A DNA stretch of 64,000 bases from Anaerolineae bacterium (GTDB lineage Bacteria > Chloroflexota > Anaerolineae > Aggregatilineales > Phototrophicaceae). The notes beneath the pieces are model-generated. The model saw only the letters and a program-made list of their open reading frames with translations. It did no database searches and was not told the DNA's origin. The DNA lies in assembly GCA_019912965.1 (NCBI GenBank), contig JAIOHM010000236.1, positions 1-64,000 of the forward strand. Reading direction: 5' to 3'. Made by a program: the position numbers and the translations under genes. This document shows, piece by piece, positions 19,101 to 27,955 of this stretch (its first letter is position 1; every line of letters starts with the position of its first letter).

Positions 19101-21755
19101 GTGGGTTTTGACGTTGAAAACTTCGGTATTGGTTTACTGACGGGTTGGGCAACTGCTTATGGAGTGTACCGTGTTCGCCATCTCATTAGCTCGGTCGTTC
19201 AATCAGCGTCCCAGCAAGCCAGCAGTGCACAAAATTATGCCACCCAGACTGCCGACAAACGTTATATCAATGATGTTGTGCAAATGGCGCAAACCAGCCA
19301 CTTGGCCGGAGGTTTCACCCAACTTAGTGAAATTTTGGTGGAACCGCGCTTCCTTCCTGCACAAACCTTAGCTGCGCCGCCCGATGATGATGTAATTCGC
19401 AGTGTGTTTCATGTTGTCCCTAACATTTCTGATTACCCTTATTTGGGAGCACCTTACAACCTCGAAACACTCTCAATTGATGATCTGAGCACGGGTGACC
19501 GTGCCCTAGCCTTGCTAGGTAATCCGGGCAGTGGCCGCACGACAGCACTGATGTCAATTCTGTTGCGGGCATTAGGACACGTCGAATTTAACCTCCCAGT
19601 TGACAAAGTACAGCAGCGTATTGATGCCGAAGAAGCTAAACTTGATGATAAACAACGAGCAGTCCGCATCAAAGAACGCTTGGCGATTGAGCAACGGGCT
19701 AAAGAACGCTTGGCGGAAGAACGCGGTCAATCATTTGACACAGATGCTGACGATAAAGCAGGTCTTCATCTCTTCAACCGTTTGATGCCCGTTTATGTCC
19801 ATCTAGCAGACATCAATGTGCGCGATCCCGAATTTTCGAACGAAGTTGATCCAGCTGAGCCTCTGGTACGAGCCGTCCAACGGCAGATGGGACGCGTAGC
19901 GGCAAGCGCACTTCCACGCAATCTTTACCTGCGTTTAAGTCGCGGACAGGTGCTTCTGCTGGTTGATGGCTACGACGATTTACCGGAAAATGAACGTTCT
20001 CGCCAATTGAATTGGTTAGCATCGCTCATGGATGCCTACACCTACAATTTCTTTATTGTCGCAGGGCCTTCCACCGGTTATGGCAACTTGACCAGTCGGT
20101 TGGGGCTAACCCCGATCTTTCTGCGCTCATGGACTGATCAGGATATGGAAAGAGCCGCCGAACGATGGGCTTCAATCTGGCCTGAACTTGCCAGATCACG
20201 CCGCAGTGCTGCTTCCAAGCCTGACGGTGAAACTATTCAACGCGCAAAAACCAATACTCGAGCAACCTCACCATTTGATTTGACGCTCAAAATCTGGGCA
20301 AATTATGCTAATGATACCGAAGCGGCTGGTTTTGAAGGGTGGATACGCGCTTATTTAGCCCGACATCTTCCATCAGGTCAATCACTGGATTTAATCCTGC
20401 CACAAGTCGCACAGGCGGCAGCCCTTCAACTGGATGAGGGCTACATCACGCAGGCTAAATTAACCGAATTGGTGACAGGCAAAATCGCGCCAGAGGCATC
20501 AGCTACAGAGTCCGACGCCAAAACGAAAAAAGTCAAAAAAGAAGCAGCAGAGGATACTAATGCACAAGCCAAATTGCTGGCAATGCTTCAAAAAAGCAGT
20601 TTACTCGTCAACTATACGGGCGGACGTTATCAGTTTAGGCATTTTTTTCTTGCAGCCTATCTTGCCAGTCTTACACTCAAAGATGCCACAACGGAACAAC
20701 TGAGCAACAAATCACTTCTCCCAGCATGGAATCAAGCATTAGCCTATGCAAATCTACACCGTCCAATGGACGAGGTAGTACGTGCCCGGCTGAATATGCC
20801 ACCGGATATGCTCTACCAGAATGCATTGGAGATTGCCAATTGGTTACCATACACTAGTCTTGATACCGCTTGGCGCGGCACATATCTCAAACAATTAGGA
20901 ACAATGTTAGTCGCACCCAGCCAGTACCCATTGCTACGTGAGCGTGCAACCGCAGCACTGGTTGGAACACGTGACAAAAGTGTACTAACACTGTTTCGAC
21001 AAGCTACCCGCAGCCCTAATCCCCATCTTCGTCGTTTGGCATGTTTAGGACTCGGTGCATTTGGGGAACCTGAAGTGGTGAGTGATCTTGTACCACTGCT
21101 CAACGATCAGGATGGCGATGTTCAACTCTCAGCCGCTTTGGGATTGGGCGCAGTCCGAACGGAAGAAGCCCTGACTGCACTGGTTGAAGCCTTTACCGAG
21201 GGTTCGGAACAACTACGGCAGGCCGTCGCCGAAACCTTTGCCGATATTCCTGCTGAAGGCTATCCAGTGCTCTACGATGCCATTCACGATGAGGAGATGA
21301 TGCTTCGTCGGGCGGCTGTATTCGGTCTACGTCGCGTCAAATCTGGTTGGGCGCTCATTTCCATTTATCGTGCCTTCCTGGAAGATGAGCAGTGGTACGT
21401 GCGGTCAGCCGCCCAAATGGCTTTTCAGGAGCTTCAATACGGTAAAGATAATGGGCCACATGGCTATCCCCCACCAGAATCGATCCCTTGGCTAACAGAT
21501 TGGGCAGCCAAACGGGGTGAAAACGTCCCGCCGGGTGAAGGAGCAATCCAAATCCTGATGCGCGCGTTGCAGGAAGGTGAACCCTCAATCCGTCTGTATG
21601 CAGCCGCTAATCTGGGGCAGCTTGGTATGGCTTCAACTGCGCGGTCACTTTATACAGCCTTGCGGGACAAACAAGCTGATGTTCGCGAAGCAGCACATCG
21701 CGCGTTGGCTGAGTTGCAAATGCAAATTGGGGAATCGCTGCCCGCGCCTAATTAA
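19101..21755 (+). CDS. Membrane-anchored NACHT-type STAND NTPase with C-terminal HEAT repeats
   Basis: 884 aa, GTG start; N-terminal hydrophobic segment, Walker A GNPGSGRTT, Walker B VLLLVDGYDDL, NACHT-terminal 'YQFRHFFLAAYLAS', then HEAT repeats. Confidence 0.85.
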   Translation: MGFDVENFGIGLLTGWATAYGVYRVRHLISSVVQSASQQASSAQNYATQTADKRYINDVVQMAQTSHLAGGFTQLSEILVEPRFLPAQTLAAPPDDDVIRSVFHVVPNISDYPYLGAPYNLETLSIDDLSTGDRALALLGNPGSGRTTALMSILLRALGHVEFNLPVDKVQQRIDAEEAKLDDKQRAVRIKERLAIEQRAKERLAEERGQSFDTDADDKAGLHLFNRLMPVYVHLADINVRDPEFSNEVDPAEPLVRAVQRQMGRVAASALPRNLYLRLSRGQVLLLVDGYDDLPENERSRQLNWLASLMDAYTYNFFIVAGPSTGYGNLTSRLGLTPIFLRSWTDQDMERAAERWASIWPELARSRRSAASKPDGETIQRAKTNTRATSPFDLTLKIWANYANDTEAAGFEGWIRAYLARHLPSGQSLDLILPQVAQAAALQLDEGYITQAKLTELVTGKIAPEASATESDAKTKKVKKEAAEDTNAQAKLLAMLQKSSLLVNYTGGRYQFRHFFLAAYLASLTLKDATTEQLSNKSLLPAWNQALAYANLHRPMDEVVRARLNMPPDMLYQNALEIANWLPYTSLDTAWRGTYLKQLGTMLVAPSQYPLLRERATAALVGTRDKSVLTLFRQATRSPNPHLRRLACLGLGAFGEPEVVSDLVPLLNDQDGDVQLSAALGLGAVRTEEALTALVEAFTEGSEQLRQAVAETFADIPAEGYPVLYDAIHDEEMMLRRAAVFGLRRVKSGWALISIYRAFLEDEQWYVRSAAQMAFQELQYGKDNGPHGYPPPESIPWLTDWAAKRGENVPPGEGAIQILMRALQEGEPSIRLYAAANLGQLGMASTARSLYTALRDKQADVREAAHRALAELQMQIGESLPAPN

Positions 21756-22279
21756 CTCGATTCGGGCAGTTGTTCGTTAGCTGAATCGCAGGGAATCACC
21801 CGGTCAAAATCCGTGTGAAAAATGTATTGCTGTTCACCGGCTGAAAGTACAATCCGGTAGCCATCCACCTCACCGGGTGAATAGTTTTCACCGGGAATGG
21901 GGCAACCCAAACTGGTATCTGTCCACACATAAGCCACAACTTCTACAATCTGTACACGGCGTGTGGGCAGATTCAACTCTTGGGCAACGCGTCGCTGCGC
22001 CAAAGCCGCTAATTCGGCTGCCACTGGATCATTCGCCAGTTGCTCATCCAAAGAAGGGGACTGATCTATTGATTCCAGTGTACCGACCGGAGTCATCGCC
22101 AAATCACTCGGACGTGGAAGCTCAAGCGGTGTGCTGGTAACAGGCGCAGACGCAGGCGTATCGGTGATTGTCGGCGGGATAAGTTGCTGCGTCGGTTCTA
22201 CTACAGGTGTACCGCCCGAAGCACAGGCAGCAAGTACCAATAGGATAGCCACAATCACCGATTTGAGCCTGATCGACAA
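21752..22279 (-). CDS. Lipoprotein, unknown function
   Basis: 175 aa; signal peptide with lipobox 'VLAACASGG'. Confidence 0.75.
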   Translation of the reverse strand: MSIRLKSVIVAILLVLAACASGGTPVVEPTQQLIPPTITDTPASAPVTSTPLELPRPSDLAMTPVGTLESIDQSPSLDEQLANDPVAAELAALAQRRVAQELNLPTRRVQIVEVVAYVWTDTSLGCPIPGENYSPGEVDGYRIVLSAGEQQYIFHTDFDRVIPCDSANEQLPESS

Positions 22280-22285
22280 GCGAAA

Positions 22286-22609
22286 CTACTCCTCAGCCTT
22301 TTGACCGCCGAGCTTGGATTCCACATCGGCTGTCGAAATACCTTCAACACTAATCATCTTTTCGCGGCTACCTGCACCAGCCACAATTTCAATGCGCTTT
22401 TTATCCACTTCCAGTTTTTGTGCCAGCAAATTGATAAGTTCTTCATTCGCAGCTGGATCACCCGCTGGTGAAGCCACCAACCGAACCTTCAATGCACCAT
22501 CTTCCTGTGTACCGACAATCTCGGTAGCTACGGCACGTGTCACTACCCGTACTGCAAAAGCAGCACCACCTCTAGCATCTGTAATTTCAAATTTCCGATT
22601 TTGCGACAT
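22286..22609 (-). CDS. DUF167 / YggU-family protein
   Basis: 107 aa; 'DGALKVRLVASPAGDPAANEELINLLAQKLEVDKKRIEIVAGAGSREKMISVEG'. Confidence 0.9.
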   Translation of the reverse strand: MSQNRKFEITDARGGAAFAVRVVTRAVATEIVGTQEDGALKVRLVASPAGDPAANEELINLLAQKLEVDKKRIEIVAGAGSREKMISVEGISTADVESKLGGQKAEE

Positions 22610-22750
22610 GTTATCGACCTTTCGCCTTTATGTCTCTATTATCGCCAGGATGTTCTCGGCTCAACCATAAGACCTGTATATAGGAGGCAGGCTTTGGGCA
22701 CCCACCGTTTATATACTTTACTGCGAAATAGTCGGGCGCGCTATTGCACT

Positions 22751-23020
22751 TTACAGCACAACTGGAAGCAACCGCATCAATAGCTGAATAATCAGAAATA
22801 CGACCAATGGACTAAAGTCAATCATCGAACTTTGGGGCAGCATTTCTCGTATAGGTCGCAGTACTGGCTCCGTAATATCATAAAGCAGTTGGATGATCGG
22901 GTTGCTACGATCCACATTTGGGAACCAGCTCAAAACAACCCGTGCCAATAGCATCAGCTCAAATAACCACAAAACCAGGAAAATGATTTGAACGACCAAT
23001 CCCACGATATTTAACCTCAC
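22751..23020 (-). CDS. YggT/YlmG-family membrane protein
   Basis: 89 aa; 'ARVVLSWFPNVDRSNPIIQLLYDITEPVLRPIREMLP'. Confidence 0.95.
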   Translation of the reverse strand: MRLNIVGLVVQIIFLVLWLFELMLLARVVLSWFPNVDRSNPIIQLLYDITEPVLRPIREMLPQSSMIDFSPLVVFLIIQLLMRLLPVVL

Positions 23021-23742
23021 TTCTCTCGTGTACCGAAAATAGCGCGACCAATCCGCACCATCGTTGCGCCTTCTTCAATCGCTACCGGATAATCATCGGT
23101 CATACCCATACTCAAATCCGGCAAGTCAACCTGAAATGATTCTGCCAAACCCAAACGCAGTGCAGTCAATGATGCAAACACCGGTCGAGATTGTTCCATA
23201 TTCTCCACAATCGGTGCCATCGTCATCAAACCCCGTACCCGTAAACCGGGTAACGTTAGAATCTGACCGACTTCTAGCCAAACACTTTCTCGTACTCCTG
23301 GATTGCTTTCCCATCCCGTCGCCCGAATCCCATGCTTCGCTTCTTCCCCAGAAACATTGATTTCCAGAAATATGTTGAGGCGAATATCGCGTTCAACAGC
23401 CAGAGATGATAATTTTCCAGCCAATTTGAAGCTGTCTACCGAATGTACCTGTTGGAACAAAGGAACAATATTCTTTGCTTTTCGGCTTTGAATATGTCCT
23501 ATCATGTGCCACATCAGTAAAACCGACGTTCGAGCATTTACAACTGGGATTTTGTTTTCAGCTTCTTCTACGCGGTTTTCACCAAAATGTTGCACGCCTG
23601 TTGCAACCGCTTCAAGAACCACCTCTGCTGGGTGTGTTTTGCTTACTGCAATTAATGTTACTTCATCAGGATCACGGTTAACCCGAACACATGCCTGTGC
23701 AATAATCTCTTGAACCCGTTTGATATTTTCTGCAATCGTCAT
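23017..23742 (-). CDS. YggS/YlmE-family PLP homeostasis protein
   Basis: 241 aa; 'LIAVSKTHPAEV', 'HFGENRVEEAENK', 'WHMIGHIQSRKAK', 'LSMGMTDDYPVAIEEGATMVRIGRAIFG'. Confidence 0.97.
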   Translation of the reverse strand: MTIAENIKRVQEIIAQACVRVNRDPDEVTLIAVSKTHPAEVVLEAVATGVQHFGENRVEEAENKIPVVNARTSVLLMWHMIGHIQSRKAKNIVPLFQQVHSVDSFKLAGKLSSLAVERDIRLNIFLEINVSGEEAKHGIRATGWESNPGVRESVWLEVGQILTLPGLRVRGLMTMAPIVENMEQSRPVFASLTALRLGLAESFQVDLPDLSMGMTDDYPVAIEEGATMVRIGRAIFGTREK

Positions 23743-24518
23743 GGTAAAGACAACACCGCTCCAAAGCGTCCGGTACGCCCTTTTTCCGCCCGATGTGAAA
23801 AAAATTCATCTGTATGAGTTGCCGTGCAAATTTTAGCAATCTCCACCTGTTCTACCCCTGTGCATTCTACATCCAGTTTGTTAGCAGCCCAGAGATCAAA
23901 ATAAGCTGTGCCATCACTGGGATCACGCTGAATTAACCCCTCCACTGTACCAAAGTGGTTATAAACTGCCTGAACAACTTCTTCCCCAACTTGATATTGT
24001 TTTAGGCCAATACTGGGGCCGATACCAACTTGAATATTCGATGGTTTACAACCATATGCCTGAACCATTGTTTGAACGGTATTTGCTCCCACACCCATCA
24101 CAGTACCTCGCCAACCCGCATGTGCAATACCAATCACACCCTGTACAGAGTCATGAAATAGAATGGGGGTGCAATCCGCAAACCGCATCGTAAGTGGGGT
24201 ATCAGGACAATCTGTAACCATACCATCAGCTAATGCCAGCCAACGTCGTTCTAAAACAGGCCCATTGGCAATAATGGTATCTGCACTATGTACCTGCCAT
24301 ACTGTACAAGCACGCATCTGATTTAATTCTAAAGCCTCATACATGAGAACATGATTATGCCGCACAGCCTCAGGTTCATCACCTACATTGCCACCCAGAT
24401 TTAAAGATGCCCAAGGTGCAGGGCTTACCCCACCTTGACGGGTGAAAACACCATGACGCAAATCAGGCCACATTTCAAATTCATAATAAACCAAATCGTT
24501 ATGTTCAACCCGCTGCAA
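23739..24518 (-). CDS. pgeF: Peptidoglycan editing factor PgeF (YfiH/YlmD)
   Basis: 259 aa; 'VWQVHSADTI', 'DCTPILFHD', 'IGIAHAGWRGTVMGV', 'GPSIG'. Confidence 0.95.
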   Translation of the reverse strand: MQRVEHNDLVYYEFEMWPDLRHGVFTRQGGVSPAPWASLNLGGNVGDEPEAVRHNHVLMYEALELNQMRACTVWQVHSADTIIANGPVLERRWLALADGMVTDCPDTPLTMRFADCTPILFHDSVQGVIGIAHAGWRGTVMGVGANTVQTMVQAYGCKPSNIQVGIGPSIGLKQYQVGEEVVQAVYNHFGTVEGLIQRDPSDGTAYFDLWAANKLDVECTGVEQVEIAKICTATHTDEFFSHRAEKGRTGRFGAVLSLP

Positions 24519-24625
24519 CCCATTACCTGCCTTCTCAATAACAACGCCGTTTAATATTACAGTCTTTAGGCTTAAAAATCATCTCCTTGATATAGGATTA
24601 CATGAAGTCGGACACGCGGGCTTTC

Positions 24626-24655
24626 TTGCAGTGAAAATCAATTCCGTTGTATACT
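24626..24655 (+). promoter_or_regulatory. Candidate sigma70-type promoter upstream of the response regulator
   Basis: TTGCAG-18 nt-TATACT in the pgeF/response-regulator divergent intergenic region. Confidence 0.4.
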
Positions 24656-24673
24656 GCGCTTGAATAGTTGATA

Positions 24674-24703
24674 TGACTAACTTTGTCCGGTATGTGACTA
24701 ACT
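24674..24703. repeat. Direct repeat TGACTAACT x2, 21 bp apart (start to start)
   Basis: TGACTAACT at 24674-24682 and 24695-24703, upstream of the response regulator. Confidence 0.6.
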
Positions 24704-24786
24704 CAGGTCATTCATAACAGTAGATAGTCACGTTTCCCCATGCTGATTAAGTCATGCATGGGTGTCCAAAATTGCGAGGATTCTCG

Positions 24787-25515
24787 ATGAGTGATCGTGA
24801 TGAACATCGCCCTCCGGGCAGCATTTCGGTGCTAATCGTAGACGACCACCCCTTATTCCGCGATGGGTTGCACCAGGCACTCATGCTGGAAGATGATATT
24901 CGCGTGGTTGGGCAAAGCGAAGATGGTGAAGAGGGGTTACGGTCAGCACGCCGCTTGCAACCGGATGTGGTTCTCCTCGACATCAATATGCCCCACATGA
25001 ATGGGTTACAAGTCGCTCGACAACTGAAAGCCGAACGCTCTAATATCGCTATCATCGTACTGACAGCATACCACGATGCTGCCCAGGTACTTCATGCAAT
25101 GCGTGCAGGTGCATCCGCTTATTGTTCTAAAGACATTACGCCAGATGATCTCGTAGACATCATCCGCGATGTTGCACGAGGACAATATGTGGTTGGTAAC
25201 GAGCGTATGGATGAACGAACTCTGGAAACCTGGATGCAATCCAGTATCGAAGCGATGAGCGGCCCCTATATTATTGATGCTGAAGAACACTTTATTCCCC
25301 TAAGTCCGCGCGAAATGGAAATTTTGCAATTCGTGACTAATGGTCTGAGCAACAAAGAAATTGCGGTAAAACTGCGCATCAGCCAACAGACGGTCAAAAA
25401 CCATATGACCTCTATCCTTAAAAAGCTGAATGTAGAAGACCGAACACAGGCTGCTGTAAATGCACTACGCCGAGGCTGGGTGCGTCTCCAAGATAACTCC
25501 AACAATAATCCCTAG
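24787..25515 (+). CDS. NarL/LuxR-family response regulator
   Basis: REC domain (IVDDHPLFRDGL, VVLLDINMPHMNG) and LuxR HTH ('LSPREMEILQFVTNGLSNKEIAVKLRISQQTVKNHMTSILKKL'); start at MSDRDEHRPP. Confidence 0.95.
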   Translation: MSDRDEHRPPGSISVLIVDDHPLFRDGLHQALMLEDDIRVVGQSEDGEEGLRSARRLQPDVVLLDINMPHMNGLQVARQLKAERSNIAIIVLTAYHDAAQVLHAMRAGASAYCSKDITPDDLVDIIRDVARGQYVVGNERMDERTLETWMQSSIEAMSGPYIIDAEEHFIPLSPREMEILQFVTNGLSNKEIAVKLRISQQTVKNHMTSILKKLNVEDRTQAAVNALRRGWVRLQDNSNNNP

Positions 25516-25527
25516 AGTGTGTAAAGT

Positions 25528-26604
25528 ATGGACAGAGATATTGCCGATCCAAAAGAAGAACTGATCGAAACGCTCACCCAGGAAATGAAGCGTATCAAAG
25601 ACAAATTGGTGGAGATTAAAGGGCAAATCGATCAAACCCAGCTCGTGGTAGATCGTGAACAACAGCGAAATGCCGATATTGCCACAGAACTACGCACCAT
25701 TCAGGATAATATCGATACGATTCCGCGTCAGGATATCCGCTCGAAATATGACGAGGCCATTGATGCTCGTTTCCGCCTGACAACCATGCGTGGTCAACTT
25801 GAGAAGTTTCAAGCCAATCGGGAACAGCTAGAACGTGAACAAACCATGCTCTCGCAAATGCTTAATAAACTTCAAGGGGTGACAACCCTCTCTTCAGGTG
25901 AAGAAACCCCCACAACAACAGCGCAAAAAGGTGCAGTCAATATCGTGCGTATCGTTCAGGCTCAGGAAGAAGAAAAACTTCGATTGGCACGCCTGATGCA
26001 CGATGGCCCAGCACAATCGCTCACTAATTTCATTCTTCAAACTGAGATATGTCAACGCCTTTTCGACCGTGATCCGGCACGTGCTGCTGAAGAACTCAAT
26101 AATCTGAAAACGAACGCCAGCGTCACATTCCAAAAAGTGCGAGATTTCATCTTCGATTTGCGCCCAATGATGCTGGATGATCTAGGGGTAGTGCCTACCG
26201 TGCGCCGCTATGTAGACTCATTCCGTGACAAAAACGATATCGACACCAAACTTGAATTGCTAGGTGAAGAACGCCGACTGGAAAGCCACCGCGAAGTGAT
26301 GCTTTTCCGGGGTGTTCAGGAACTCATGGGACATTCCCGTGATTATGCGAGTTCCAACGAACTCTTGGTGCGTCTGGATATGTCCAACGACCGAATTAAG
26401 GTTGATGTAGAAGACAACGGACGTGGTTTTGATGCTGAAGCCGCTTTCACAGGAGACGAAACACATCTTGAACCCCGTGCTCAGGGACTGTTGACTCTCA
26501 AAGAAAAATTCGAACTCGTCGGTGGATCGTTATCGGTATCCAGCAGCGAAACTGATGGCACTCATGTTCACATCGAATTACCCTCCAGCGACGAGTCGTT
26601 TTAG
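25528..26604 (+). CDS. DegS-like sensor histidine kinase (HisKA_3)
   Basis: 358 aa; coiled-coil N-terminus, 'RLARLMHDGPAQSLTNFI' H-box, 'DFIFDLRPMMLDDLGVVPTVRRY', 'VEDNGRGFD'. Confidence 0.9.
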   Translation: MDRDIADPKEELIETLTQEMKRIKDKLVEIKGQIDQTQLVVDREQQRNADIATELRTIQDNIDTIPRQDIRSKYDEAIDARFRLTTMRGQLEKFQANREQLEREQTMLSQMLNKLQGVTTLSSGEETPTTTAQKGAVNIVRIVQAQEEEKLRLARLMHDGPAQSLTNFILQTEICQRLFDRDPARAAEELNNLKTNASVTFQKVRDFIFDLRPMMLDDLGVVPTVRRYVDSFRDKNDIDTKLELLGEERRLESHREVMLFRGVQELMGHSRDYASSNELLVRLDMSNDRIKVDVEDNGRGFDAEAAFTGDETHLEPRAQGLLTLKEKFELVGGSLSVSSSETDGTHVHIELPSSDESF

Positions 26605-26649
26605 TCGAAGCATTGATTGAAAATATGCGTTTTCAAACCATAGGGCTAT

Positions 26650-26677
26650 TTGACAGTCTCTCGCATTCGACTACACT
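26650..26677 (+). promoter_or_regulatory. Candidate promoter of the Tad operon
   Basis: TTGACA-16 nt-TACACT about 100 bp upstream of cpaB. Confidence 0.45.
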
Positions 26678-26776
26678 AGGTTAATGTCTGTGTTTCACTT
26701 GCTTATCCTGCTTCATTTGCGAGAGGCTATTTCCGCCTCCCAGATGAGATACACTTAAGCCTTGAGGGAGGGACTC

Positions 26777-27919
26777 ATGCGCGGTCGCCTGCTCATTCTG
26801 GTCGGATTAATTCTTCTGCTTGGCGTGATCGTTGTGGTCGTGTTAAGCAGCGGGATTTTGAATCGTACACCAGCACCGCCATCTAATGGCACACCTGGAG
26901 TACAGGTTGCCCAAGCAACAGTAGGGCCAACACCAACGCCCTATCCTTTCGTGCGAATAGTCATCGCGCTTCAGAACCTGCCGCGCGGCTATCGCTTCCC
27001 ATCAAACATTGAAGAACTTCAGGACATTGTGGATTATACCCTCTGGCCTGAACCAGCCGTACCTTTCAACGCTCTCCGGGAAGACCAGGGTGGAGTGGAA
27101 GCAGTGCTCGGCAAGATTGCCCGCACGGATATTTTCCGTGAGCAGCCGATTCTCTCCACATTACTTGTCGAAAACCTGACGGAAATCGCCGCCATTGGTT
27201 CAGACGCTGCTGCTATCCTGCCGAGTGATCGGGTAGCTGTATCCATTCCGGTTGACCGTGTGACCAGTGTGGCCTACGGTGTTCAGGATGGCGACCGAGT
27301 AGACGTAATTATCTCCATGCTGTTCGTAGATGTGGATGAAGTATTCCAATCCATTACCCCGAACAACGTAACACTTTTCACCATTAAAGAAAACGGTGAT
27401 ATTGAGCTATTAGAAGCTATTCAGGGTCGTCCTGATCAGACTGCCTTCGGCTCGGCCATCATTGGCCCCTCTGAGCGTCAGCGTCCGCGTTTGGTGACGC
27501 AGCGCACCGTCCAAGATGCGCTTGTAGTGCATGTGGGTGACTTCCCACCAGACGGCAAATTTATTGGCAAGAAACCAACACCAACACCGGTTCCGCAGGG
27601 TACACCAGAAACGGGTCGTGGCACACCTCCGCCGCCCCCCACCGCGGTTCCGCGTCCTGACATTATCACGCTGGGTGTAACGCCGCAGTATGCCGTGATG
27701 CTTGTATGGGCGATTGAAGCCAAGCTGCCATTGACACTCGCACTCCGTTCGGCCACTGATGTGTCACAGCAGACTACTCTGCCTGTCTCACTGGACTATA
27801 TCCTAAACGAGTTTAACATCTCTGTGCCCGGACGCCGTGACTACAGCATTGAACCGGCCATCCGCAGCATCCGCCAACTGTTGGCGGGAGCGGAAATCAG
27901 CCTGAACCCAGGATCATAA
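26777..27919 (+). CDS. cpaB: SAF-domain Flp pilus assembly protein CpaB
   Basis: N-terminal TM, SAF-like 'LPRGYRFPSNIEELQDIV', 'VAVSIPVDRVTSVAYGVQDGDRVDVIISM'; first gene of Tad-type operon. Confidence 0.85.
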   Translation: MRGRLLILVGLILLLGVIVVVVLSSGILNRTPAPPSNGTPGVQVAQATVGPTPTPYPFVRIVIALQNLPRGYRFPSNIEELQDIVDYTLWPEPAVPFNALREDQGGVEAVLGKIARTDIFREQPILSTLLVENLTEIAAIGSDAAAILPSDRVAVSIPVDRVTSVAYGVQDGDRVDVIISMLFVDVDEVFQSITPNNVTLFTIKENGDIELLEAIQGRPDQTAFGSAIIGPSERQRPRLVTQRTVQDALVVHVGDFPPDGKFIGKKPTPTPVPQGTPETGRGTPPPPPTAVPRPDIITLGVTPQYAVMLVWAIEAKLPLTLALRSATDVSQQTTLPVSLDYILNEFNISVPGRRDYSIEPAIRSIRQLLAGAEISLNPGS

Positions 27920-27955
27920 GTATCCTTAACATAAAAGTTTAGTCGGGGAAGTGGT

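Noticed and set aside
18376-24518. Defence island around the NACHT gene
   Set aside because: Neighbours are conserved housekeeping genes (ylm cluster, zinc ribbon); no nucleases, methylases, TA or integrase genes seen
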